A DNA stretch of 64,000 nt from Cacajao melanocephalus. Taxonomy: Eukaryota; Chordata; Mammalia; Primates; Pitheciidae. Below are positions 1 through 12,697 of this stretch, piece after piece; the stretch's first letter is position 1, and every line of letters starts with the position of its first letter. The notes under the pieces were generated by a model, which was not told where the DNA came from, made no database searches, and saw nothing but the letters and a program-made list of their open reading frames with translations. The stretch is taken from assembly GCA_963573385.1 (NCBI GenBank), contig CAUYLG010066144.1, positions 96,163 through 160,162 on the forward strand, given 5' to 3'. Made by a program: the position numbers and the translations under genes.

Positions 1-821
1 TCTTCCAGAGAACATACATTTATTTAAAGAAGTATATTTGGACAACAGGGGAGAGCCATGATGAAGCTGAGCTTAAAACATCCCTTTCTTGCTAATGAAT
101 GGAAGCTTATCTCACCATTTGCTGAAGTAACAAATTAGGAAATCGGCTATGGCAAACTAATAAATGTACCCACTCCCCAAACAAATTTTCTGTTTTTCCA
201 ATGGCGAGTAAACTTATTTATTGGACAAGAATGACATGTTAATAAACAGAAATTTAGCAAGATGTTGACCAGTTCTAAGCACGTATTAATCTTTGGAGGT
301 TGGAAAATTGCATATTGGCACTTCTGTCAAATACCCAATATCACTCAAGTAAGAGACAGTCGTATTGTACTTTTGGTAAATTAGGACTCTTTTAGAAATT
401 AACATAGATACAGGCATTTTATTGGATTGAAAACTGAATGTAGGTTTTTAGCAGCTAGGTCACCACCAGGTGGGGATATGATAGGAGGAATTCAAGCACA
501 GTACACAGCAGGTGCTCAATAATTGTGTGCAAAAATTCTTTAAGGTGTCCTAATTTACTGGTATTGGCTGTAGCTCTTCTTTTTTACCAGTCTCCCTTGA
601 AATATACAACAAACATAAACAATTACAAGACTAGAATAATGTCTGTCTTCAGAGGAAACAGAAACACATATTTAACACACTCACGCAATACCCAACTAAA
701 GCACACATTATAAACATTTATATTTACATACACAGAAGATTTAAAGCAAAAAACTTGGTACTAAATTTCCTTTGAAGACAAGAGGTTTCTCAGATACTGT
801 GAAACACTGTTTAGACGGGAA
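1..821. other. Unassigned AT-rich sequence
   Basis: I recognise no gene, RNA or repeat family here. The only open frame of note, 62 codons at 525-713, has no recognisable domain. Confidence 0.5.
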
Positions 822-975
822 GGCTGCCCTGTGACTTTGGGCAAATTACTTAATTTCTCTGCACTTGTTTCCTGGTCTTAAAATAGGACAAATGATAGAC
901 TGATGGTTATTGTGAAGATTTATTGAGATAATATATGTAAAGTGCTTTGAACAGTGGCAAATAATAGCATTATAT
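822..975 (+). mobile_element. MIR SINE
   Basis: The MIR core is readable in order: a 'gtgactttgggcaaattact' segment, a 'ttcctggtcttaaaatagga' segment, then a 'gaagatttattgagata' segment and 'gtaaagtgctttgaacagtg'. MIRs are ancient tRNA-derived SINEs moved by L2 machinery. This copy is diverged and lacks the tRNA-like head. Confidence 0.8.
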
Positions 976-2649
976 GCACGTTTGTATTACTGATCTTAAT
1001 ATTTGGTAAAATATGGAGATCTCAAATGTTTTTTGTTGCCACTATCTCTAAGATAGTATAGTAATAGTTCATGACTGTAAGAAAATAATAGCAGAATTGT
1101 ACTGAATAATATTTCAAATCAGACTTCAGTATCATCAAAAATGTAATTTTCTCAATTGGAAGAAGTTATGGCTAAGTGATTTCACCTGTAGTGTCAAGAC
1201 CTATGTAAGAAAATTGATGGTCATCTTCAATGTTATTTCACTGACTTGATACTGTGATCTTTTTATATAGAAAAGGTTAGTTGGCAAATATAAAGTATTT
1301 TATCAAACTGTTATAATGCTAGTATTAATTGAAAAAGATGTTTTTGCTCCTAAAGGAATTGGTCAGAAGGTGCTGTGATTTCACAGTTGCTGTTTCATTT
1401 ATTGTTTATTTTATTGTGTTTTTTTTTACCCTCTTGGAATCAATTCTTACCTCATTACCATTTAATACTGTCTGAGAGTAGTATTATATTTCTATATATA
1501 TATATATATATATTTTTTTTTTTTGCCCAGTGTGACTTACTAGAAGTTGAAGGGGCTTTTACATGACCCTAAGGTGGTTACAATTTAAAATAAGTTGTGT
1601 TAATTTTATTCACAATTCTAAGTCAATAGACTTTTGCTGAGGACATGGTGTTAACTCCATTCTTCTGCCTTGAAGAAGAAAATACATGTAATGATTATTA
1701 TTTCTATCACCTCATACGTTTCCCAGTTCTTTCATGAGAGATAATGGGTTTATGACATTGTTTTCAATGGTAAACATTTGTGAATATATTTGTTGCTAGA
1801 TAAGTGAAGAAAAAAATGTGCTTGCTACAGAGAGTCTGTTCCAAGGAACACTTATTTTATAGGGACATTTTTGAAGGATCAGCTAAAATTTCCTGGGCAC
1901 CAAGCTCTAGGCAGCGCAGTGAAGCAGTTAAATAGGAAATAAAAGACCCTAAATTCTGTGCAATAACTTGCAACTGGATGGACTATGCTGCCTCAAGGGC
2001 AACCTGTTCTAAGGAGGAGATTAAGGGAAAAGGAAGCCTTTTTTTCCAGACTTGTGCATTTTCAAGAAATTAAAAGGATATTGTCAAAATCTTCTTTTTA
2101 AAAAAGCTTTTAAAAACCAGGCTTCATTCAGCAGTTTGTTTTCTTTTTGTCAATAGTTTTAGGAGGTACGTAGCTACATAGTGTTCTAGTAATTGTTTCT
2201 TTTGCATGAGCAAGATGGGAAATCTTGTTCCCATCTTGTTCCCAAGAAATTCTTTCCTCAGTGGAACTTTTAAAAGGTGTGCTGGATATATTAGCTTGTA
2301 ATTTCTGATTGCTGGTCACTAGGGCCACACATTGGGAATTATAGAGAAAATTTAATTATTTCAACCCAAGCAGTTTCATACAGGAGAAGGGAGGTGGTGT
2401 GAGCATGCAACGGGACGTTTTTGCTTCCGCCCAAGACTCACTGAGGCTTGGCACCATTTGAGAGATGCCAATCACAATTCGGAAGAAAGGAGAACTGAAA
2501 TAAGTCAGAATGGATAAATAATGCCTCAACCCCTGGAGGGCTGTGGGTCAATTAGAAAACAGTCCCTTAGTATAAAATTGCTAAGTATTTAGTCCCTAAA
2601 CTCTTTTTATAAAATGCTCTTATTTATTTATTCTTTGTGTGTGTATGTG
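976..2649. other. Unassigned AT-rich sequence
   Basis: Apart from a TA microsatellite near 1.5 kb I see no recognisable element, exon signal or convincing reading frame. Confidence 0.5.
1493..1524. repeat. (TA)n microsatellite followed by a T run
   Basis: About ten TA units (1493-1513) run directly into eleven T residues. It lies in unassigned sequence, so it may be the tail of an element too decayed to name. Confidence 0.9.
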
Positions 2650-4131
2650 TTTTCTTTTTTACTTTTATTTTAAGTTCAGAAGTAGATGTGCAATATGTGC
2701 AGGTTTGCTGCATAGGTAAATGTGCATAATGGCGATTTATTGTACAGATTATTTCATAACCCAGATATTAAGCCTAGTGCCCATTAGTTATTTTTCCTGA
2801 TTCTCATCATTTAGCTCCCAATTATAAATGAGAACATGCAGTATTTTGTTTTCTGTGTCTGCATTAGTTTGCTAAGGATAATGGCCTCCATCAATGTCCC
2901 TGCAAATAACCTGATCTCATTTATTTTATGGCTGCATAGTACTCCATGGTGTATAGGTACCACATTTGCTATATCCAGTCTGTCATTGATAGGCATTTAG
3001 ATTGATTCCATGTATTTGCTATTGTGAATAGTTCTGCAATGAACATATATGTGCATGTGTCTTCATACTAGGATGATTTATATTCTTTTGGGCATATACC
3101 CAGTAATGAAATTGCTGCATTGAATGGTATTTCTGTTTTTAGGTCTTTGAGGAATTGCCACACTGTCTTCCACAATGGCTGAACTAATTTACACTCCCAC
3201 CAACAGTGTATAAGTGCTCTTTTTTCTCCATAACCTCACCAGCATCTGTTATTTTTTGACTTTTTAGTAATGGCCATTCTTACTGGTGTGAGATGGTATC
3301 TCATTGTGGTTTTGATTTGCATTTCTCTAATGACAGGTGATATTGAGTTTTTTTTCATATGATTGTTGGTTGCATGTATGTCTTCTTTTGAGAAGTGTCT
3401 GTTCCTGCCCTTTGCCCACTTTTTAATGGAGTTGTTTATTTTCTTTTAAATTTGTTTAAGTTCATAACAGATTCTGGATATTAGACCTTTGTCAGATGCA
3501 TCGTTTGCAAAAATTCTTTCCCATTCTGTAGGTTGTCTGTTTCCTCTGTTGACAGATTTTTTTTGCTGTGCAGAATGCTATTTTCATTAAACCACCATTG
3601 ACATTTTTCACAGAACTAGAAAAAGCCATTTTAAAATTCATATGAAACCAAAAAGAGCTTGAATAGCCAAGGCTATCCTAAGCAAAAAGAACAAAGCTGG
3701 AGGCATCATGCTACCCAACTTCAAACTATACTGCAGGGATATGGTAACCAAATCAGCATGGTACTGGTATAAGAACAGACAATGGAACAAAACAGAGTAC
3801 CCAGAAATAAGACCACACGCCTACAACTATCTGGTCTTCAACAAATCTGACAAAAACAAGCAATGGGGAAAGGATTCCTTATTTAATAAATGGTGCTGTG
3901 ATAACTGGCTAACTATATGCAGGAAATTGAAACAGGCCCCCTTCTTTGTACCATATACAAAAATCATCTCATGATGAATTAAAGACTTAAATGTAAAACC
4001 ACAAACTATAAAAACCCTAGAAGAAAACTTAGGCAATATCATTTTTTAGGACATAGGCATGGGCAAAGATTTCATGACAAAAATACCAAAAGCAATTACA
4101 AAAAAGCAAAAATCAATGAATGGACTCTAAT
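2650..4131 (-). mobile_element. 5'-truncated L1 with 5' inversion (twin priming)
   Basis: From 2650 to about 3575 the sequence is the antisense of an L1 3' UTR and ORF2 end. It starts with a T-rich tail and the 'ttttattttaagttc' 3' terminus and ends at 'ttgctgtgcagaa'. At about 3574 the orientation flips: 3574-4131 is sense ORF2, starting at 'aatgctattttcatta' and ending at 'tggactctaat'. In an intact L1 these two outer ends lie next to each other, with only about 13 nt missing here. That is the signature of twin-primed reverse transcription. The divergence looks like a primate L1PB or older L1PA copy, but the subfamily is not resolved. It lies against the 3' end of an older L1. Confidence 0.9.
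3708..3974 (+). pseudogene. L1 ORF2 fragment (C-terminal third) in the inverted segment
   Basis: An 88-codon open frame reads as L1 ORF2p sequence downstream of the reverse transcriptase domain. It includes the family-typical stretches '[13 protein letters not shown]' and 'PYTKIIS'. It is a dead fragment: the endonuclease and reverse transcriptase are absent, and the frame is cut off by the 5'-inversion structure. The opposite-strand half of the same element (2811-2996) carries ORF2p C-terminal residues ending at a stop near 2811. Confidence 0.8.
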
Positions 4132-4145
4132 CCACATTTGCATTT

Positions 4146-4875
4146 TTTAAATTGGGACGTTGTAGTTGTATATATTTTTGGGGTACATGTGATATTTTGA
4201 TACAGGTATACAATGTGTAATTGTCAAGTCAGAATAATTGGGATTTCCATCACCTCAAACGTTTATATTTCTTTGTGTTGGGAACAATACTATTCTTTTC
4301 TTCCAGCCATTTTGAAATATACAATAGATTATTGTTAATCATAATTTCCCTTTCATGCTCTCAGATACTAGAACTTATTCTTGCTATCCAACTATAGTTT
4401 TGTACCCCTTAATTAAATTCTCTTCATCCCTTTTCCCTCCATTCCTTTCTGTCTCTGGTAACTACCATTCTAGTCCCTACCTCCATGAGATTCACTTTTT
4501 AAACTCCCACATATGAATGAGAGCATGCAACATTTGTCTTTTTGTGCCTGGATTATTTCATCCATATTCAATTTGTCCTTTAGTTCCATTCATGTTGCTG
4601 CAAATGAAAGGATTTCATTTTTTAATGGTTGAATTATATCCCATTGTATATATACAACACATCTTCTTTATCCATTTGTCTGTTGATGGACACTTAGGAT
4701 CGTCCCATATTTTGGCTTTGTTTATTGCAACACTATTTATTATTGTGAGTGGCGTTGCAATAAACACAGAAGTGTAGTATCTCTTCAATATACAGATTTT
4801 CTTTGTTTTGGATAGACACCCAGCAGTGAGATTGCTGGATTGTATGGTAGTTCTATCTTAGTTTTTTGAGGAGTA
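4146..4875 (-). mobile_element. Old L1 (L1M-type) 3' end
   Basis: The antisense 3' UTR is recognisable from 'tttttggggtacatgtgat', through the 'ggaacaatactattcttttc' and 'ccacatatgaatgagagca' segments, to 'gattgctggattgtatggta' and 'gttttttgaggagtag'. It is more diverged than the L1 to its left, so it is the older insertion. The 5' end is truncated inside ORF2. Confidence 0.85.
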
Positions 4876-5684
4876 GGTCATTTCAAAGAAGTCTCATGTG
4901 GCTGTGAGACCATGAACTCTTAATGCTATGATCAAAGACTGCAATAACATATGACAATACTCAGTGGTGCTATGTTTCTCTGTGGGCATGTTAATTTAAA
5001 AAGAAAGAGAAAAAAGTTGCCTAAAGTTAAAAAACTATTAATAATGAAGATTTACAACCAGAAACTGGGTTATGAGAACACAATCTTTCAGTTTTATAAA
5101 GGCAGTTTATATAAATGTCTAAGTTAGAAAATAATTTCAGAGAAATTTTTTTATATTAAATAGCAAAATAATGTTGTTCTTGAATTTCTTCAACATTACT
5201 TTAATTTATACTATGCAAACCCGAAATTGTTCTAATTAAAGCCTGTCATTAACTTTGAAATCTCAACTTGCTGTAACAAATCTGGCATAAAGTAATAATA
5301 AATATTTTTACCCAGTCATAAATTTTCAAATTATGAGATGTTTTTCACAAAAAACCAAAATGAGCTAAGGCAATAGATGAAGTGATCTGTATGATTTTTT
5401 TAAAGTATATTATGCAATTGCAAAGGATAATTTGTGTCATTTATTTTTTAATTAAGAAAAGACGTAAAATGTTTTTGTAGTTTCCAGGTGCAGAAAGAAT
5501 TCTAGAATCTCTGCACTTGACAGAGGAGGAGGCCCTGGAAATGCATGTGGTGGGGAAGGTTGTGAAAATAAATGCTGACGTGTAGTGAAGGGGCTCGTGT
5601 GTAAGGCCTGACTTCCTCTTGTCTTTGCGCTTTTCAGGATACTAATATCTGATACTAACTTCCTTAACTTGGACCACCATCTTC
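4876..5684. other. Unassigned AT-rich sequence
   Basis: No recognisable element. A short GC-richer patch near 5500-5630 has no open frame or splice pattern I can support. Confidence 0.5.
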
Positions 5685-5765
5685 AGCATTTTTTATTGAT
5701 AAATATTTACTGAGTATCTCTACATACAAGATCCTTTCAGAAACACAGAAGTAACTAAGTTGTAT
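5685..5765 (-). mobile_element. Possible L2 3'-end fragment
   Basis: The phrase 'gataaatatttactgagta' followed by 'acacagaagtaac' resembles the antisense of the L2 3' end. The match is short and diverged. Confidence 0.35.
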
Positions 5766-5820
5766 TACATTACTCAGGTGGCATACAGTATAGTTGAGGT
5801 GAAAAGACATATGTACATGA

Positions 5821-7577
<1,757 letters not shown>

Positions 7578-7735
7578 TAAGATACAGAGTCAGACAGACC
7601 TGGATTTAAGTCTTGGCTCAGCCTCTTTCAAACAGTATATCCTTAAGCCTATTACTGAACCTCCTCTATGATTCAATTGTTTGATCTGTAGAATGGAAAT
7701 GTAACAGTTTATCTTTCATGGTGTTATGGAGTTGT
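7578..7735 (+). mobile_element. MIR SINE
   Basis: The order 'cagagtcagacagacctgg', 'cttggctcagcctc', 'cctcctctatgattcaa' and 'gatctgtagaatggaaatg' follows the MIR core and conserved segment. Confidence 0.85.
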
Positions 7736-7736
7736 A

Positions 7737-8232
7737 CTGGTCAGGGTTCTCCAGAGAAACAGAACCAATAAGAGATATACATCTACATGCTTATATCTAT
7801 CAACATCTATATCTATATCCATCCATCCATCCATCCATCCGTCCGTCCGTCCGTCCATCCATCCATCCATCCATCTATTGAGAGATTTATTACAAGAAAT
7901 TGGCTCATGCAGTTATAGAGGCTGAAAAGTCCTACAACTTGTAGGGTGTGTTGGCAAGCTGCAGCCCTGGGAGAGCCTATGGTGTAGTTTCAGTTTGAAT
8001 GCTGTCAGCCTTGAGGCCTAGAAAGAGCTGATGTTTTAGTTCAAGTCTGAAGGTAGGAAAATAATGAAGTGCCAGCTCAAGGCAGTCAAGCAAGAAGAGT
8101 TTCTTCTTGTTTAGCTTTTTCATTCTATTCCAGCTTTCAACTGACTGGATGAGACTCATATTGGGGAAGACAATTTATTTTACTCATTTCACTAATTCTT
8201 ATCCAGAAGCACCCTTACAGACACACCCAGAA
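7737..8232 (-). mobile_element. Old LTR-like repeat, probably ERVL-MaLR
   Basis: It opens with 'ggttctccagagaaacagaa', continues with 'agagatttattacaagaaat' and 'ttggctcatgcagttatag', and ends at 'ccttacagacacacccag'. This is the antisense of a common primate LTR-like repeat whose sense strand ends '...ccctgactaatac'. I am sure of the family pattern but not of its name. The antisense copy is interrupted by a tetranucleotide repeat, and its far end is lost where a TG repeat and an AluJ follow. Confidence 0.65.
7817..7872. repeat. Compound tetranucleotide (ATCC)6(GTCC)4(ATCC)4
   Basis: Unit counts read directly from the sequence. The repeat lies inside the LTR-like element, where the family normally has an AT-rich simple tract. 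Confidence 0.97.
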
Positions 8233-8233
8233 T

Positions 8234-8258
8234 TGTGTGTGTGTGTGTGTGTGTGTGT
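8234..8258. repeat. (TG)n microsatellite
   Basis: About twelve TG units between the end of the LTR-like repeat and the AluJ. Confidence 0.97.
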
Positions 8259-8261
8259 TTT

Positions 8262-8513
8262 AAGAGATGATGTCTCTCACACTGCCATCCATGCTGGAGT
8301 CCAGTGAAGTGATCATAGCTCACTACAGCCTGAAACTCTTGGGCTCAGTCAAGCCTCCTAGCTCAGCCTCCCAGGAGCTGGGACTACAGGCACATATCAC
8401 AATGTCTGACTAATTTTATTTTTAGTTTTAGTTTTTTGTAGAGACAGCATCTTGGTAGGTTGCCCAGGCTAGTTTCAAGCTTCTGGCCTCAAGCCATGCT
8501 CGCACTATGGCCT
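8262..8513 (-). mobile_element. AluJ, diverged and missing its 5' end
   Basis: Antisense Alu: 'atgctggagtccagtgaagt', 'ctcagcctcccaggagctgg' and 'ttgtagagacagcatc' are in order. The segment that would match the Alu 5' end ('gtgctgggattacaggc...') is absent. Confidence 0.9.
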
Positions 8514-8949
8514 CCTCTTTTCCATTGTTCTGATGATCTTGCCAGCTGTGAGACAATGACCTCAAAATATCTAACAGTTTAGAATTCAAGAGTGAAGCAT
8601 TTTAAACCATTTTTTTTTAATTTAACACGTCAGATTCATAGAAGTAGAATAATGAACATTTTAAAATCATGTGATCAGTAAGAAAAGGAATCACAGAGCA
8701 GAAAAGCTGAATGGAACTTAATTGAAGTTTCAAGAATCAAGGAAGGAAAACAGTGGTGTAAGTAAGAACAGAAAATGAAGACAGAGCTTTTATTTGCACA
8801 CAAGGCTATCACTGGTGATATTTGGGACTTCAATTCCAGCTGACTTACAGAGTCATTTTGAAATGCTTCTAAGACATAGAGGCAGTCAAATATCAAGAGG
8901 TATTTCCACTAATTACCATAAAGGGACTCAGAAAACTTACAGTGGATAT
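8514..8949. other. Unassigned sequence
   Basis: No recognised element. Two overlapping short frames on opposite strands are not convincing. Confidence 0.5.
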
Positions 8950-9402
8950 TGTATTGCTTTCATAGGATTGCTGTAACAAAGTGCCACAGACTATGAGAGG
9001 CTCAAGCAACAGAAATATATGGTCTCATGGATCTAGAGGCCAGAAGTCCAAGATGGAGGTGTTGGTAGAGTTGATTCCTTCTGAGGGCACTGAGGGAGCA
9101 TCTGCTCCACACCTCTCTCTCACCTTCTAGCAGTTGGCTGACAGTCTTCAGCATTTCTGGTAAATGGTGTTCTCCCTGTGTCTTTACATCATCTTCTCTC
9201 TGTTCATGTCTCTTTCTCTTTGTGTAATTTTTAAAGGGACACAGTCCTATTTGATTAGGAGCCCACCTTGATCCAGTATAACTTCATCTTGACTAATTTT
9301 ATTTGTAACGATCCTATTCTAAAAGGTCCTATTATGAGGCATTGGAAGTCCAAACCTTAATATATAAGATTTTTAGGGATATAGTTCAGCCCCTAACAGA
9401 TA
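8950..9402 (-). mobile_element. Old LTR-like repeat (MaLR/MLT-like)
   Basis: Antisense order: 'gctgtaacaaagtgccacag', 'gaggccagaagtccaagatg', 'ggtgttctccctgtgtcttt', 'aggagcccaccttgatcc' and 'gatcctattctaaaaggtcc'. It is the same family as the plus-strand copy at 52293-52749, and the two can be aligned in inverse orientation. The exact subfamily name is uncertain. Confidence 0.7.
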
Positions 9403-9623
9403 TGATGCTTGTCTTCAAATATTGAAGGTGTTGTTCAGGAGTAAGCTGAGTTTTTGTGTGTTCGTACAAAAGGCAGAATTGAGATGGAGGTGGAGGGAGA
9501 AGGAAAAAGGAAATTTCAGCCACAAACATACTGCACCATTTTGCTGGTGCAGGAGGAAAGGCTTTGCAATCATCAAAGAAACCCAGTGAGATTTCCTCAT
9601 GAAGTGTAGACTCTCTAGAAAAG

Positions 9624-9830
9624 CAGCTCTCAAGAGGGCACTATTTTGGCTCACATGAGACATTTGACAGTGCCTGCAGACATTTTAGGTTGTCACATTC
9701 AGAGGAGGAATTGCTACTGGCATCTAGTGAGCAGACATCGAATGTTGGTCATCATTCTACAGGGCACAGGATACCCTCAACAGAGAATAATCTGGCCCAA
9801 CATGCCAGCAGTGCCACAGATGAGACACTG
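9624..9830 (+). mobile_element. MER20 (hAT-Charlie MITE)
   Basis: The segments 'ttaggttgtcacattcagag', 'gctactggcatctagtgag', 'tctacagggcacaggatacc' and 'gaataatctggcccaacatg' follow the roughly 219-bp MER20 consensus in order. It is a non-autonomous DNA transposon fossil without coding capacity. Confidence 0.85.
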
Positions 9831-9882
9831 CAATCTACAGGGTATTTACTTTATTTTTATTAAATGTAATTAGCTAATTATT

Positions 9883-10177
9883 TCTTTGAAGACAGATCTT
9901 GCTCTGTCACCTAGGCTAGAGTGCAGTGGCACAATCCTAGCTCACTGTAGCCTTGAACTCTCAGGCTTACTCAATCCTCTCACCTCAGCCTCCTAAGTAG
10001 CTGGGACTGCAGGCGCATGCTACCATGCCTGGATAATATTTTCTTTCTGAATTTTTGGTAGAGGCAGGGTGTCACTATGTTGTCTGGGCTGGTGTTGAAC
10101 TCCTAGGTTCAAGGGATCTTCCCACGTCGACCTCCCAAAGTGCCTGGATTATAGGCATGAGCCATTGTGCCCAGCCT
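9883..10177 (-). mobile_element. AluJ
   Basis: Full-length antisense dimer from 'cagatcttgctctgtcacc' to 'gagccattgtgcccagcc'. The retained 'cactgtagccttgaactc' wording is typical of AluJ. Confidence 0.95.
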
Positions 10178-10264
10178 CTGTAGGGCATTAGGAAGTAATT
10201 TTGTAGAAGTCATTCATTTCTACACTCATAGAGAGTTTAAGATACTAAACTATCTTCTGACGTT

Positions 10265-10372
10265 AAAAGTCTATGGTATTGTGAACAGAGCTGCAACAAA
10301 TGTGGTAATATCTCTTCAATATACTGATTTCCTTTCTTTTGGGTATATACCTGGCAATGGGATTGCAGTTCT
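10265..10372 (-). mobile_element. L1 fragment
   Basis: About 100 bp antisense to the L1 ORF2 C-terminal coding region: 'attgtgaacagagctgcaac', 'ctcttcaatatactgattt' and 'cttttgggtatatacctgg'. No tail is present, so it is an internal remnant. Confidence 0.8.
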
Positions 10373-12329
10373 GGGGAGGTCTTAATAGTATTGTCTATTC
10401 TTCTACACTTTAAAATATTTTTAAATTGGTTTCAGGTTTCAGAATGCCAAAATAAACAGACTTTCTGAATTTCAAGGAAAGCATATTTCTGGTCCATAAT
10501 GAAGATGCTCTCCTTCATCTCTTCCTTCATGACCGAATTCTGCTGAGTAAATACTTACAGACTCTGTGACACTGGTTTTTAACCTTCTTGCAGGCAAGCC
10601 TAAGTTTTTTCAACTCCCAAGCTAATTTTTAAAAATTTGGAATAAATGAAGACATGAATTGTAGCTGTCTTGACAAATTTTTCTTTTAATGTTTATTACA
10701 AAAAAATTGCATGTTGACATAAAAGTAAGGAGAGGGTGAGATGACAAACCCAACTCCTATTTCCAACAACTATTAACATCTTTAGCAAATTTTCAAGTAA
10801 CTTATAGAAATGTGGCCCACAGATCACAAGTCATTATCACCCATTTCTGTACTTTTTTAGAAATGAAAATTAAACATCAGTAACACTTTCTCAAAGTTAT
10901 GGCAGGCTGAGCTGCTTGGATTCCCATAGTTAGAGACGTTCTTGTCCCCCACAAAGCCCAAGTATTCCCTGAGTGGGCCTGGGTGTCATCTAATGAGAAT
11001 TAACCACCCATAGCCCTTATAAACAGTCAGCATGTAAACATCATTCAAAGAAAAGTGTGGATTTGTCTCTCTCTTTTTTTAACCTTGATAGTCAGATTTC
11101 CTTTATAACATTTTCTCCACTTAAGCCTTTGGCTTGGTTTTATTTGTGTATGATTATTCAGAGAAGGAGTTGAGGGAGAAGGGTCTGACAGCAAGGTGTC
11201 TTCAAATGCCCCCGGCTCCCTAAGGAAGCGCCATTCCCTACTCAGGACACCTTTGCTGTGACCCTCTGCAGACTACAGAGTATTTCTCTCTCTAAGGTTT
11301 CCTCACAGCCTGACCCCTACCTTGCAAGTCACAGAATCAGCCAGTTCAGAAAGAAATTGTCCTTCAGGAGTAATGTGTGCTTTGCAGGCAAAATGACTCT
11401 TTGTATTTGGGCAAAGAGAGAATCTGAAGCAAAATATGAGCTAGTCTAGTTGTTACTAAATAGTTACAAAATTCAAAAAACATAAAGAGGATGGATATAA
11501 TTCTAATGGAACTTCTTAAAAAAACCAATGTGTGAGAGTGTCTGAAGGAAGTTTTTGTGATTATACATGAAACTCAATTCTAGATATTCAATTTCCAGAT
11601 TTTCCACCATCAGCATCAATAACTTACATAATAATGGACTCAACTATTAGTAATAAAATGTTTAAAGTACATCTTCTCCAACTTTATGGAGGCACTGACC
11701 TTTGCCGTGGCGAGAAGATTTTAAACAGTTTGCCTTCCTCCATCCCTCAGTCTCAATATTATGGACAACTACGCACAATTTAAAGTATTCTCCATCTCAA
11801 GTCCATTCCCCACTCCATTGAAACAGTATTCAATTTCTTGGTAATATATAGGAACCACTTTATTCTGCATGGCTGGAAGTTGCTATTTTATGTTTAGAAA
11901 TAAATTATGTGTCAAGAGCAGTGTGAATAACAAATAACTGTTAGTGGCCAACTGGTATTCAGACACTCTAAAATCTGTGCAAATATCATGAACATCGGAA
12001 CTGATTTCTTAACAGTATGCCAAGTCCAAAATTAACACTGTTTTACAGCCACTCTGTATCTCTAAAATGAAGACCTCTCCGCTATTTATTTCCACTGTGT
12101 TTTACCCCAAGAAAACTGGCAGGTAGTAAAGAATAGCAATGAGTATTCAAATCATAGATTGTTATTTGTCCTGACTTAGAAATAAAGTAACAGCTATAAA
12201 AATATGGGCCAAGGACTTCACATCGTTTAGCATTAAATGGGAAAAATTCTACAAGACATACTGAACAGGAAGATAGTATTCTGGTCACAAAGCGTAAATT
12301 CAGTCACTCAGTTTAAATGCTAGAATTTG
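10373..12329. other. Unassigned sequence
   Basis: About 2 kb with no recognised element or gene. The stretch 10880-11260 is somewhat richer in GC but has stops in all frames. Confidence 0.5.
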
Positions 12330-12475
12330 GGTTACGGAGGGAACCTCAGACGTTTTCTGGTTGAAACACCCTGTATTACAGGTGAAACAACTGAAGTTGG
12401 TAAAGCAGTGATGGTAAATGACTGGCCTAGTAGCTCTGTGTGATTCCAAACCAAGTCTCTCCATGATGCTGTTTT
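12330..12475 (-). mobile_element. MIR-like SINE
   Basis: The order 'tattacaggtgaaacaactg', 'tggtaaatgactggcctag' and 'ccaaaccaagtctctcc' resembles the antisense of the MIR core. Confidence 0.55.
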
Positions 12476-12628
12476 TCACTCTATCATTTTTTTTCTCACT
12501 GGTTTATCATGGCGACCCGGATACAACAAATACCTCACATCTAGATGAAGCTTCTGCTTGAGATAATTTTTATTCCCAATTGAGAAACTTCTACCTCACT
12601 GAGTTTGGAAGAATAATTCTGCTCTTGC

Positions 12629-12673
12629 TGTGTGTGTATGTGTGTGTGTGTGTGTAAGATGCACACACACAAA
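12629..12673. repeat. (TG)n next to (CA)n with hairpin potential
   Basis: TG units (12640-12655) are followed after six nucleotides by a CA run (12662-12670), so nine base pairs can form. It heads the 3' end of the L1 that follows and probably grew from that element's tail. Confidence 0.9.
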
Positions 12674-12697
12674 AAGAGAGAGTGTGCAATACTCTTA

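Noticed and set aside
7800..7876. CRISPR-like array
   Set aside because: The regular units are a 4-bp microsatellite without spacers, and the genome is a primate.
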